Source: Blastococcus sp. TML/M2B
GTDB taxonomy: Bacteria; Actinomycetota; Actinomycetes; Mycobacteriales; Geodermatophilaceae
Reading direction: 5' to 3'
DNA: 64,000 bases
NCBI RefSeq assembly: GCF_016612865.1
Contig: NZ_JAENZZ010000002.1
Location: 744,001 to 808,000, forward strand
In this document: in pieces, positions 50,939 through 61,600 of the stretch
How positions within the stretch are numbered: position 1 is the first letter of the stretch
Layout of the letters: each line of letters starts with the position of its first letter
Translations under genes and position numbers: made by a program
The notes under the pieces: generated by a model
The model's input: only the letters and a program-made list of their open reading frames with translations
What the model was told of the DNA's origin: nothing
Databases searched by the model: none

Positions 50939-51559
50939 TCAGACCAGGCTGGTCCGGGTGACGCCCTGGCTGCGCCAGTACTCGTTGAGCGCGTTGTTGG
51001 TGCGCACGAACCAGATGAACGGGCCGACCAGGATGAAGATGCCGGGGAAGAACCACAGCGCGGTGAGGGCGGTGACCGGAGGGGCCTGCCCGCGGCGCTC
51101 GTAGAGCCGGCCGACCTCGTTGCTGAGCAGGAACGGCGAGACGATCCCGAAGATCACCGCGATGATCAGGGCGATGATGCCGCCGAGCCCCTCGCCGGTG
51201 TGCCGCTTCATCTCCTCGTGGGTCTGGAAGTAGTAGACGAAGCCCCAGACCCCCAGGGTGACGAAGAAGAGCAGGATGATCATCCCGGTCGGGCGCATGG
51301 TGCCCAGCGCGCCCGTGGGCTGGCTGTACTGCCCCCACGGCGGCGGGCCGGGCATCGGCTGCGCCGGGTACGTCCCGTCTCCCTGCCCGTAGGGCTGCTG
51401 CTCGTAGGGCTGCTGGCCGTGGGGCTGCTGCTCGTAGGGCTGCTGGCCGTAGGGCTGCTGGCCGTAGGGCTGCTGGCCGTAGGGCTGCTGGCCGTAGCCC
51501 TGCTGATCGGGGCCCGGCTGGCCGGGCGACGACGACGGCTCGTGCTCGGGCGTGGACAT
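50939..51559 (-). CDS. DUF4234 membrane protein with GQQPY repeats
   Basis: This is a 206-residue protein. Residues 23-57 are seven pentapeptides GQQPY/EQQPY/EQQPH, a low-complexity cytoplasmic tail. The membrane part reads MRPTGMIILLFFVTLGVWGFVYYFQTHEEMKRHTGEGLGGIIALIIAVIFGIVSPFLLSNEVGRLYERRGQ, the DUF4234 signature, then ALTALWFFPGIFILVGPFIWFVRTNNALNEYWRSQG. There are three or four helices in the cytoplasmic membrane. The function is unknown. ATG at 51559. Confidence 0.87.
   Translation of the reverse strand: MSTPEHEPSSSPGQPGPDQQGYGQQPYGQQPYGQQPYGQQPYEQQPHGQQPYEQQPYGQGDGTYPAQPMPGPPPWGQYSQPTGALGTMRPTGMIILLFFVTLGVWGFVYYFQTHEEMKRHTGEGLGGIIALIIAVIFGIVSPFLLSNEVGRLYERRGQAPPVTALTALWFFPGIFILVGPFIWFVRTNNALNEYWRSQGVTRTSLV
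51389..51493 (-). repeat. 15-bp tandem repeat coding GQQPY
   Basis: Seven near-identical 15-base units code for the Gln/Pro/Tyr-rich tail of the DUF4234 protein. Copy number is likely to vary between strains. Confidence 0.85.
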
Positions 51560-51638
51560 CCGGCACCTCCTCACCGACGGGCAGGTCCGCAGTGTGGACC
51601 CACCCGGAGCGGTGTGGGGCGCACCGGTGCGCGCCGTC

Positions 51639-52433
51639 CTAGCGGCCGCGCCACTCCGGGCGGCGCTTCTCCAGGTAGGCGGCGATGCCCTCGCGGCGGT
51701 CCTCGCTGAGGTAGGGGTTGGGGCCGACGTCGAGGCGCAGGGCCTGCCACAGCGGGAGCTCGACGCCCTTGACGGCGGTCTCCTTCATGCGGCGGACGCT
51801 GATCGGGGCGTTCCCGGCGATCTTCTCGGCGAGGGCGAGGGCGGTCGGCAGGACGTCGTCGGTGTCGACGATCCGGTTGACCAGGCCCCAGCGCTCGGCG
51901 TCCTCGCTGCTGACGTACTCGCCGACCAGCAGCATCTCCAGCGCGATGCCCATCGGGATGCGCTTGGGCAGGACGACGGAGCCGAAGTTGGCGCCCATGC
52001 CGATGGTGGCTTCGGGGAGGCCGAGCTTGATGCCGGGCGCGGCCACGCGGAGGTCGCAGGCGAGGGCGAGCTCGAAGCCGCCGGCGACGGCGTGGCCCTG
52101 CAGCGCGGCGACGACGGGGATGGGCGTCTCGGTGACGACCTCGAAGATCGACCGCCCGGGCCGGCCCATCGGCGGCCGGAACCGCTCACCGCGCTCGTCC
52201 TGGGCGCGGATCTCCTTGAGGTCGAAGCCCGCGCAGAAGGCGGGGCCGTTGCCCGTGAGCACGAGAGCGCGCACCGTGCCGCCCTCCGCGGCGTCGAGGA
52301 GCTCCTCGACGAGGTCGGCCTGCACGTCGGTGGAGAGCGCGTTGCGCCGCTCCGGCCGGTCGAGGGTGAGCACGCGGACGTGCCCGCGGTTCTCGACGAC
52401 CAGGCCCGACTCGTACCGCTTCGATTCGCTCAC
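51639..52433 (-). CDS. Enoyl-CoA hydratase/isomerase (crotonase family)
   Basis: This is a 264-residue crotonase-fold enzyme. VRVLTLDRPERRNALSTDV, ALVLTGNGPAFCAGFDLKEI (oxyanion-hole region, CoA binding), AALQGHAVAGGFELALACDLRVAAPGIKLGLPEATIGMGANFGSVVLPKRIP. Glu in GLPEATIGM is at the position of a catalytic acid, while the first catalytic Glu of hydratases is replaced by AGGFE, a common isomerase- or hydrolase-like variant. It probably acts on acyl-CoA in fatty-acid or amino-acid catabolism. The GTG at 52433 follows TACGAA at leaderless spacing. Confidence 0.87.
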   Translation of the reverse strand: MSESKRYESGLVVENRGHVRVLTLDRPERRNALSTDVQADLVEELLDAAEGGTVRALVLTGNGPAFCAGFDLKEIRAQDERGERFRPPMGRPGRSIFEVVTETPIPVVAALQGHAVAGGFELALACDLRVAAPGIKLGLPEATIGMGANFGSVVLPKRIPMGIALEMLLVGEYVSSEDAERWGLVNRIVDTDDVLPTALALAEKIAGNAPISVRRMKETAVKGVELPLWQALRLDVGPNPYLSEDRREGIAAYLEKRRPEWRGR

Positions 52434-52622
52434 GCGCCATTCGTACCGGTCGGCGTCCTGCGCAGCGCACCGGGCCCTCCCCGGCAGGGCGCGCGAGCAG
52501 CCCGGGTCTCCCCGCACCCCGCGGATCGACGCCTGGGCTCGTAAGCCCGACCGCCAGCGCAGCAGGTTCCACCACGGGCGTTCGGCAGCAGCCGAGCGCC
52601 CGGGTCGGGCAGGGACGACGGG

Positions 52623-53875
52623 TCAGGCGGAGATGAGGAACGGTTCGCCGATGAGGATCTCGGTGCCGTCGGGACGGTAGGTGCGCCATCGCCCGTCCGG
52701 TTGTCGCTCGATGCGGAACCCGTGGTGGACCTTGGTGTGGTGCCTCTCGCAGAGCAGCCCTGAGTTGTGCAGCGAGGTGTCCCCTCCGTCGACCCAGTGC
52801 ACGACATGGTGCACGTCGCACCAGTAAGTGGGCGCATCGCAGCCGGCGAAGACGCAGTGCTGGTCGCGCACCTCCACCGCCCTGCGCAGGTGCGGCGGAA
52901 CCAGCCGTTGACTGCGGCCCAGATCCAGCGGTTGGCCTTCGGGGCCGATGACGATGCGGGTGACGGTGCCGTCGCAGGCCAGCCATCGGGCCTTCGCCGC
53001 GGAAATGATGCTGCCGAACCCGGTCCGGCCCGCGCCGGCACCGGTCCCCGCGGCGGAGCTGGTGTCCATCAGGTCCTCGTGGTCGATCAGCACCCCGATG
53101 TGCGGCTTGTGGCCGCGCAGCACCGGCAGCGCTCCGGAGGCCAGCGCGTTGTCGCACAGCTGCACCAGCGCATCACCGGCCTGCTGGGCGCGGGTGCGGG
53201 TGTCCCCGGCGGGGCGGGAGGCCTGCAGGATCGCCTCGACCGCGGCCTGGAACTTCTCCCCACCCACCGCATCGAGCGTGCCGGAGAACGACAGCGTGCC
53301 GTCGGTGTGCTTGGCGAACGACAGCGACCGCTGCTCGGTCGGATCCGGCTCAGTGCCGTCGGGGTCCAGCCGCGCCAGGTAGTGCCCCACGGCCTGCCGC
53401 AGGTCGGCATGCGAAGCGCTGGTGGCCACATCGGTGAGCAGCCGGTCGATCTCGGCCACGTCCACGCCTTGGGCCTCGGCGCGGGCCAGGTTCACGTCGG
53501 CCACCACCGGCGCGACATCACCGACACCGCCTCCGCCGGCACGAGACCCGCCGCGGCCGCCGCGGCGAGCACCGGCAGCCGCTCCGACGCCCGCCCGTTG
53601 CGCACCAGCTGGCTCGCCGCGCCCTGCGGCAACCGGTGGTGCCCCCGCAGCCAGGAGGCCATCGTCGCCTTGCCGTCGTGCTCCGAGGCCCGGGTCAGCT
53701 CACCCTCCCGCACCGTCCGGGCCAGCTCCGCATCGATCACGTTCCGCGCACCCACCAGCACGGTGGCGCGCTCCAGCACCGCCGGCCCGAACGACGACTT
53801 CAGTTCCTCACCGGCCAGCGCCGCGAGAGCACCGGTCAGGCACTCCATCGGCGTTCCGCACGCGGTCGAACACAT
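52623..53875 (-). pseudogene. 13E12-type DUF222-HNH endonuclease, frame change near 53512
   Basis: The gene encodes a protein of the actinobacterial 13E12 repeat family. The first part (53875 to about 53515) is a DUF222 segment, LTGALAALAGEELKSSFGPAVLERATVLVGARNV...GLVPAEAVSV. It then stops as MSRRWWPT. In the neighbouring frame the protein continues VVADVNLARAEAQGVDVAEIDRLLTD and ends with the HNH domain, RAVEVRDQHCVFAGCDAPTYWCDVHHVVHWVDGGDTSLHNSGLLCERHHTKVHHGFRI. One missing (or two extra) bases near GTGATGTCGCG break it. The HNH motif is intact. A TACTAT box lies 6 bases before the ATG. Confidence 0.82.
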
Positions 53876-53881
53876 GTACGA

Positions 53882-53887
53882 ATAGTA
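53882..53887 (-). promoter_or_regulatory. Leaderless -10 element for the HNH gene
   Basis: On the minus strand TACTAT-TCGTAC-ATG places a near-consensus -10 box exactly 6 bases before the start codon. Confidence 0.5.
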
Positions 53888-54011
53888 CCGACGCCAGGCG
53901 CACGAGCCCAGGTGAATCCCCAGGTCAGCTCGTTGTCCACAGCCCATCGTCCACCGGTTGACGCGCACCCCGCGGACGGGTCGGATCGATGCAACCGAAC
54001 AGGAGAACCCC

Positions 54012-54344
54012 ATGGCGAGCAAGGACCAGAAGGCCCACCAGAAGCAGCTGAAGGACGAGTACCTCCGGGCTCAGCAGGCGGCCAGCGCCTCCCGCATGCC
54101 GCTCGACGCCGAGCAGCTCCAGCAGCTGCTCGAGCACGTCGACGCCGCCGTGCTGGCGGCGGGCTGCGACCACGGGCTGCGGGCCACCGAGGCCTGGGCG
54201 CACGCACACCGGATCGACGTCGAACGCCTGCGCGAGGGGCTCGAGGAGTACGGCGGATTCTGCGACTGCGAGGTGGTGATGAACGTCTACGTCGAAGACG
54301 TGTTCACCGCCCGCCGACAGCAAGCACCCGGTACGAGGCGATGA
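54012..54344 (+). CDS. DUF2695 domain-containing protein
   Basis: This is a 110-residue soluble protein. DAEQLQQLLEHVDAAVLAAGCDHGLRATEAWAHAHRIDVERLREGLEEYGGFCDCEVVMNVY contains the DUF2695 hallmarks: CDHxLRxTxxWA and GGFCDCEVVxN. The conserved cysteines and histidines suggest metal binding. A Lys/Gln-rich N-terminal helix precedes it. AGGAGAA lies 6 bases before the ATG at 54012. No function is known. Confidence 0.87.
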   Translation: MASKDQKAHQKQLKDEYLRAQQAASASRMPLDAEQLQQLLEHVDAAVLAAGCDHGLRATEAWAHAHRIDVERLREGLEEYGGFCDCEVVMNVYVEDVFTARRQQAPGTRR

Positions 54345-54414
54345 CTTCGCCTGGCCGCGGACGTCTGGGTGTGGACGAGGCCGACGACATCGGCCCGGGA
54401 CGAGAGGCATGTGC

Positions 54415-55038
54415 ATGACCGACATCCGGAACGACGTGGACGAGCAGCAGCTGCAGCGCTGGACGGCAGCGACCTGCACCGGCCTCGCGGACCTGCTCGC
54501 CGCCGGTCCCGATGACGCGTGGGACGCGGCCACCCTCTGCGCGGGCTGGCAGGCCCGGCACGTCGTCGCCCACGTGACGATGCCGGCACGGCTCACGGCC
54601 GAGCAGTTCGGCGCCGAGATGACGGCCGCCGGCGGGAGCTTCGACCGGCTCTCCGACACCGTCGCCGCCCGCGACGCCTCGCTGCCACCGGGCGAGCTGG
54701 AGGACGCCCTCCGCTCCCCGGCGCTGCACACCTGGGAGCCGCCGGGCGGTGGCGCGATCGGCGCCCTGAGCCACGCCGTCATCCACTCGCTCGACGTGAC
54801 GATCCCGCGCGGGCGGCCGCCCGTGGCACCGGCCGAGGCCGTCTCCGCCGTGCTGGACCACCTCGCCGCCGCCGAGGGCGCGGTCTTCGGCATCGACCTC
54901 GCCGGTGTCCGCCTCGAGGCGACCGACACCGGCCGCAGCTGGGGCGACGGCGAGCCGGTCCGGGCGGAGAGCGGCGCACTCGTCGCGCTGCTCAGCGGCC
55001 GCACGCTCCCTGACGGCCGGGCGCTCCCCCGGCGGTGA
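54415..55038 (+). CDS. Mycothiol-dependent maleylpyruvate isomerase-like (DinB-fold) protein
   Basis: This is a 207-residue four-helix-bundle protein: WTAATCTGLADLLAAGPDDAWDAATLCAGWQARHVVAHVTMPARLTAEQF, with the conserved CxGWxxxxVxAHV metal-binding His of the MDMPI N-terminal domain. Next come ALSHAVIHSLDVTIPRG (the second and third metal-ligand His pattern HxxxHxxD) and VRLEATDTGRSWGDGEPV, the C-terminal MDMPI domain. Such enzymes use mycothiol for isomerisation, conjugation or detoxification; the substrate is unknown. The ATG at 54415 is preferred over that at 54409 because GAGAGG is better placed. Confidence 0.85.
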   Translation: MTDIRNDVDEQQLQRWTAATCTGLADLLAAGPDDAWDAATLCAGWQARHVVAHVTMPARLTAEQFGAEMTAAGGSFDRLSDTVAARDASLPPGELEDALRSPALHTWEPPGGGAIGALSHAVIHSLDVTIPRGRPPVAPAEAVSAVLDHLAAAEGAVFGIDLAGVRLEATDTGRSWGDGEPVRAESGALVALLSGRTLPDGRALPRR

Positions 55039-55047
55039 CCACGGTCC

Positions 55048-55506
55048 TCAGCGCGAGCCGCGCACCCGCATCGTGAGCACCGTGCCGACGCCGAGCGCCA
55101 CACCCGGCACCGCCAGCCACATCGGCCAGAAGTACGTCAGCCCGGTGCCGAGGCTGACCAGCAGCCAGACGGTCACGTTCAGGGCCACCACCGACGCCCA
55201 GATGGTCCAGAGGATCTTCAGCGCCAGCGGGAACCCGGCCGGGCGGCGCACCACCGAGGCCCCGGCGGCCCGTGCCATCCCGGCCGCGGCCGCCACCGAG
55301 GTCACCGGCGCGGGCGACGCGGTCCGCGCCGGGAGGTCGGTGAACAGCCGGGCGAGGTCCCCGTAGGTCACCGCTGCGTAGGCCGCGGCGAGCCGGCGGT
55401 CGTACTCGTCCAGGTCCAACCGGCCCTCGTCGTGGGCGGCGCGCAGGCGGTCGGCCGCCGCCTGCCGGTCGGCGTCCCCCGCCCGCACATCGGGTGCGTG
55501 GGTCAT
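55048..55506 (-). CDS. DUF1707 membrane protein
   Basis: This is a 152-residue protein. The N-terminal DUF1707 domain reads RAGDADRQAAADRLRAAHDEGRLDLDEYDRRLAAAYAAVTYGDLARLFTDLP, a complete match to the family SHOCT-like helical hairpin. Two membrane helices follow (LALKILWTIWASVVALNVTVWLLVSLG and YFWPMWLAVPGVALGVGTVL). Its role is unknown; in actinobacteria the domain is often joined to cell-wall or stress membrane proteins. ATG at 55506. Confidence 0.9.
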   Translation of the reverse strand: MTHAPDVRAGDADRQAAADRLRAAHDEGRLDLDEYDRRLAAAYAAVTYGDLARLFTDLPARTASPAPVTSVAAAAGMARAAGASVVRRPAGFPLALKILWTIWASVVALNVTVWLLVSLGTGLTYFWPMWLAVPGVALGVGTVLTMRVRGSR

Positions 55507-55689
55507 GGCACCTCCGGTTGCGGAACGTCCGAGCATCGTCGCACCGGGGCCCTCCCCGGCGGAACGACGCGGCCCGCCGGACCCGCCCGTCCTGTGATCC
55601 CCACCGGCTTCTCGACGCAGGTGTCACACCTGCCCCACCCGTCGGGGAGCATGAAGGGACCATTCCGTCCTACCCGGTAGACAGGTGAC

Positions 55690-58600
55690 ATGGAGAGCAC
55701 TGCCGAGTCCGACCTCCGCGACGCCGTGGCGCCGCGGACGACGGCCGTCTCCATCGAGATCACCTCCACGCCGGTGCTGAGCTACGCGCTCGCGCACAAC
55801 GGCATCCCGGTCGTCCCCCGGCTCGCGCTCACGTCGGAGAGCACCGTCCGCGGCGCGACCGTCCGGCTGTCGGTCCGCGACGCCGAAGGCCCGATCGCCC
55901 GCCCGGTCGAGTTGCTGGCCGACCTCGACGCGGGGCGCTCCACCGTCCTCACCGACGTCGGCCTCGTCATGGACCCGGCCGCGATGCTGCAGGTCGAGGA
56001 GCAGCGCCCGGGCGTCATCGACGTCGAGGTGTGGGTCGACGACGTCGCCGAGGGCGGGCCGGTCCTCGCCGGCGAGGCGTCCCGCTCCGTCCAAGTGCTC
56101 GCCGCCAACCAGTGGCTGGCCTCTCCCCTGCCGCTCGCGCTGGAGATGCTCGCCGCGCACGTCACGCCCAACCACCCGGCGGTGACCGCGCTCGTCGCCG
56201 AGGCCGTCGACCGGCTGGAGAGCACCACCGGCAGCGGGGCTCTCGTCGGCTACGCCGCCACCGCCGAGCGGGTCGACGAGGTGGTCACCGCCATCGCCGA
56301 GACGCTCCGGGCCCGCGGCCTGCGCTACAGCGAGCCGCCGGCCACCTGGTCCGACGTCGGTCAGCAGGTCCGCACCCCGGGCGACGTCCTGACCTGGAAG
56401 GTCGGCACCCCGCTCGACACCGTCGTCCTCCTCGCCGCCGCCCTGGAGCAGGCCGGCATCCGGCCGCTGCTCTGGCTGGCCGAGGGGATCGGCGGGAGGG
56501 AGGGGGGAGCACACGCCTTCCTCGGCTACTGGCGCGAGGAGCGGAGTGCGGAGTCCGCCGCCACCACCGACCCCGCGGGCCTGGTCAACCTGGTCGACCT
56601 CGGGCTGATCGGCCTGGTCGAGACCACGCTGCTCACGAGCATGGGCGAGGTCGGCACCGACCTGCACCACCCGGCCTACGACGGCTGGCTGACCGGCGAG
56701 CTCGACCGCATCGTCGGCGTGACCGACGTGCACCGCGCCCGCCGCGACGGCATCGTCCCGCTGCCGGCCCGCGCCCGTGACGAGGCCGGCGTGCTGCAGA
56801 TCGTCGAGTACCGGGCCGCGGTGCACAGCGCTCCCGCGCCGCCCGAGGGGACGACGGCGACGGCGTCCGCACCGAAGCCGGACGCGCCCGCGCGCGTGCA
56901 GCAGTGGAAGAACGCCCTGCTCGACCTCAGCCTGCGCAACCGGCTGATCAACTACACCGAGCGGACCGGGCTGGCGCTCACCGTCCCCCCGTCCGCGCTG
57001 CCGGTGCTCGAGCGGTTCGTCCACGACGGCACCCCGATCACCCTGCTCCCCGGCGACAAGCTGGCCGCCGTGCAGACCGAGCGCGGCCTGGCCGACGCCG
57101 GCGACCTGCCGACCGCGCAGCTGGCCGACCTCCTGGTCGAGCGCCGCGAGGTGCACGCCGACGTCACCACCGGCGGCTACCTGCCGCGGCTGCGCAACCT
57201 GGCCTACCGCGCGAAGACGGTGCAGGAGGAGACCGGCGCCAACAACCTGTACCTGGCGCTGGGCTCGCTGGCCTGGGAGCTCGACGGCCGGCCGCTGCGT
57301 TCCCCGCTGGTCCTCATCCCGGTGACGCTCACGCCGCTCAGCCGCACCGGCTCCTACCGGCTGGCGCTCGACGAGACCGGCAGCACCGCCCCCAACTACT
57401 GCCTGCTGGAGAAGCTGCGCCAGCTGCACGGGCTCACCGTCCCGACGCTGACCGAGACCGCCGACGGCACCATGGACGTCGAGGCCGCGCTCGAGGCCTT
57501 GCGGGTCGCGCTGGTCGGTCACGGGCTGCCCTACCGGGTGGAGGCGACGGCGGACCTCGCCGTCCTCCAGTTCGCGAAGTACCGGCTCTGGAAGGACCTC
57601 GACGAGCACTGGGCCGACTTCGCGGAGAACCCACTGGTCGCCCACCTCGTGCACGAGCCGACCGAGCCGTTCACCGACCCGGCGCTGGAGAGCGGCGCGT
57701 ACACCGACCTGGACGACCTCGCCGCAGGGCTGCCGGTCGCCGCCGACTCCTCGCAGCTGCGCGCCATCGCGGAGGCCGACGCCGGCCGCACCTTCGTGCT
57801 CGAGGGCCCGCCCGGCACCGGGAAGTCGCAGACCATCACCAACCTGCTGACCCGCGCCGTCGCCCAGGGCAAGCGGGTGCTGTTCGTCGCCGAGAAGCGG
57901 GCCGCGCTCGACGTGGTCGCCCGCCGGCTGGACGCCGTCGGCATGGGCATGTTCGCCCTCGACCTGCACGACAAGGGCAGCCGCGCCTCGATGGTGCGGG
58001 CGCAGATCCGGCTGGCCCTGGAGCACGCAGTCTCCGTCGACGAGCAGGGGCTGGCCGCCGACTCGGAGAACCTGCGCTCGGCCCGCCGGCTGCTGGCCCG
58101 CTACGCCGACCGGCTGCACACCGAGAACGCCGCCGGGCTGTCGCTGTACACGGCACGCACCGCGGAGCTCACCGCCGGCACCGACGTGCAGCCGCTGCCG
58201 ATCCCGCTGCCGTTCGTCGCGAACGCGCCGGCCGAGGTGCTCACCCAGGTGCGGCGCGCGCTGGCTCTGCTGCCCGAGATCGCCGACCTCACCCGGCCCT
58301 CGCCGCGCCACCCGTGGGCGTTCGTCGACTCGCCGTCCATCGACCTCCCGGCCGCCCAGGCCGCGGCCGCCGAGGTCGACGAGGCGGTGCGCGGCGTCGC
58401 CGGGCTGCCCGCGCTGACCCAGGTGCTGCGGCACGCCCGCACGCCGGAGGACTTCGCCGCGCTCGCCCACCTGCTCGGCGGCCCGGCCGTCGGCCTGGAC
58501 GTCCTCGACGAGACCTTCTCCCACCGCTGGACGACGGCGACCGGCGCGGTGCTGGGCGAGGTCGCGGCGTTCCTCGCCTTCCGGCACCCGGGCATGGAGC

Positions 58601-61600
58601 TGGTCGAGCCCGAGGTGCTCGGCCTGCCGCTGGCCGACATCTACGTGGCCGCGCAGACGGCGGCGGCGTCGTCCTGGTGGGGACGCCGGCGGCGGCTGAT
58701 CGCGGTGCGCGACCGGCTCGCCCCGCACCTGCGGCCCGACGCCAAGGTCAAGCCGAAGGACGTCCCGGCGCTGGTCGAGAACCTGTGGCGGGTGCAGACC
58801 GCCGTGCAGCAGATCGCCGGCCGGGTCGCCGCGCTGCCGGGGATGACGCTGCCCGAGGGCTGGAACCCGTTCGTCGACCCGCAGCTGGTCGAGCGCCAGG
58901 TGGCCTGGCTGCGCCGCGCCGGGCAGGCCGTCGACGGCTCGTCCACCTTCCACGTGCAGCTGCGCAAGCTGATCGTGGCCGGCACCCCGGTCGGCGCCGA
59001 GACGGCGTCGGCGGTGCACCGCCTGCACGACGCGGTGACCGCGCTGCTGCACGTCGGCGGTGCGAGCGCCGACCAACTCGCCGCCTGGGCCGGCGACGAC
59101 GGGTTCACGCTGCGCTGGTCGATGACCCGGCCCGAGCGCGGCTCCGCCGCTCCGTCGGGGCCCGGCGGCGCCGGCTCGGTGCTCATGTCGCTGCGCCGAT
59201 GGGTCACCTTCCTCGACACCCTCGAGCCGCTGCGCTACGCCGGCCTGTTCGACGCGCGGCGGCTGCTGGTCACGGGCGCGATCACGGCCGACGACGCCGT
59301 CCGCGCGCTGGACCGGGGGCTGGCCGCGGCCTCGGTGACCGAGCGGCTGGACGCGACCGGGCTGGACCTGTTCGACGAGGGCGTGCACGAGAAGGCGATC
59401 GACCGCTTCACCGCCGCCTCGCGGGCTGTGCGCGAGCACCTCACCTCCGCGCTGCCGGCCTCGGTGCTGGCCACCCGCCCCTTCGACGCCGCGGCGGGCG
59501 CCGGCCAGGTCGGTGCGCTCCAGCGCGAGCTGGCCAAGCAGCGCCGCGGGCTGGGCGTGCGGCAGCTGCTCGCCCAGTACGGCGACCTGATCACCGCGGT
59601 CATGCCGTGCGTGCTGGTCTCGCCGGACTCGGTGGCCCGTTTCTTCCCGGCCGCCGCGGCGCAGTTCGACCTGGTGGTCTTCGACGAGGCCTCGCAGATC
59701 CGGGTGGCCGACGCCGTCGGGGCCCTGGGGCGGGCGAAGGCCGCCGTCGTCGTCGGTGACTCCAAGCAGATGCCGCCGACGTTCTTCCTCGAGCCGACCG
59801 CCTCGGTCGCCGACGACGTCGTCGAGGTGGAGACCGCGGTCGAGGACGAGGAGTCGATCCTCAGCGAGTGCGTGCAGGCGCGGGTGCCGCGGCACTGGCT
59901 GTCGTGGCACTACCGCAGCCAGGACGAGTCGCTGATCGCGTTCTCCAACGCGCAGTACTACGAGAACCGGCTGTCGTCGTTCCCGGCGCCCACCCACGGC
60001 CGGGCGTCGGCCGAGCCGGACGGCCGCGGCGTCTCGCTGGTGCGGGTGCCGGGCACCTTCCACCGCTCGGGCGCCGGCCGGCTGCTGCGCACCAACCCGA
60101 TCGAGGCCAAGGCGATCGTCGCCGAGATCCGCCGCCGGTTCGACGCGGTGCCCAAGTGGGAGGGCGTCGACGCGGTGCCCTCGATCGGCGTCGTCACCTT
60201 CAACGCCCAGCAGCGCTCCTACATCGAGTCGCTGCTGCGCGACGCCGACGACGAGCGGCTGGCCGCGGCGCTGGACCGCACCGACGGCGAGGGCCTGTTC
60301 GTCAAGAACCTGGAGAACGTGCAGGGCGACGAGCGCGACGTCGTCTTCTTCTCCACCGGCTTCTCCCCCACCGCCGACGGCACGCTGCCGCTGAACTTCG
60401 GCCCGCTCAACCGCAGCGGCGGCGAGCGGCGGCTCAACGTGGCCATCACCCGCGCCCGCCGGCAGGTCGTCGTCTTCTTGTCCTTCGACCCGGAGCAGCT
60501 GCGGGCCGAGGAGACCAGCTCGGTCGGCATCAAGCACCTGCGCGCGTACCTGGACATGGCCGAGCGGGGCACCGACGTGCTGCCACGCTCGCCCCGGTCG
60601 GTCGCCGTAATCGACCGGCACCGGGAGGAGATCGCCGACGCGCTGCGCGGGCGCGGGCTGGTGGTGCGCACCGACGTCGGGCTCTCGGAGTTCCGTGTCG
60701 ACCTGTCGATCTCCCGACCTGTCGACCCGGAGACCCCGGTGGCCGCGGTGCTGCTGGACGGCCCGTCGTGGGCGCGCCGCGGCACGGTCGGTGACCGCGA
60801 CGGGCTGCCGATCGAGGTGCTCGGCGAGCTGCTGCGCTGGCCCGTGGTGGAGCGGGTGTGGCTGCCGTCCTGGCTGCGCGACCCCTCCGTGGTGGTCGAC
60901 CGGCTGGTCGAGGCCGTCGACGCCGTGCCGTCGGCCCCGGTGCTGCCCGCCCCCATCCCCCTGCCGACGGCGGCGCTCGAGTCGTTCAAGGGCGTGGCCG
61001 CGCTGCGCTCGTCGGTGACCGCGTCGGTGGCGCTGCCCGCGACGACCGCGCCGGCGAAGCCCGCCGCCAAGCCGGCCGCGGTCCGCAAGCCCGCCGGGCC
61101 GGTGCCGATGGACGGCGAGACCCCGTTCGTGCCGTGGATCCCGAAGGTCGCCGGCGAGAAGACCGTGCTCGACGAGCTACCCGCGTCCAAGGCGGCGCGG
61201 GCGGTGCGCCGGGTGCTGACCGCCGGTATCAAGGCCGAGGGCCCGATCCACGTCGACCGGCTGGCGAAGCTCACCGTCGGGGCGTTCGGGCTCACCCGGG
61301 CGACCGAGTCGCGCAAGTCGGCGCTGCTCTCGCTGCTGCCCCCGTCGGCGGTGCAGGGCGAGCACCTGTGGCCCGAGGGCGTCACGCCGGAGAGCTACGA
61401 GGGCTTCCGCCGCCAGGTCTCCAGCACCGACCGGCCCATCGACCAGGTGGCGTCGGAGGAGATCGCCAACGCGATGCGCGCGCTCTGCCGCGCCGCCGCC
61501 GGCATGCGGCGGGACGAGCTGTTCACCCAGACCGCCGCCGTCTTCGGGCACAAGCGCCGCTCGGCCGCGGTCACCGCGGTGCTCGAGGGGGCGCTCGCCA

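Noticed and set aside
55624..60621. A 1665-codon open frame antisense to the helicase gene, and similar long antisense frames over cydDC (21592-25617), copA (14600-17425) and elsewhere
   Set aside because: High GC content leaves shadow frames open. Their translations are low-complexity Arg/Gly/Val/Asp-rich with no domain motifs, while the opposite strand carries clear conserved motifs.
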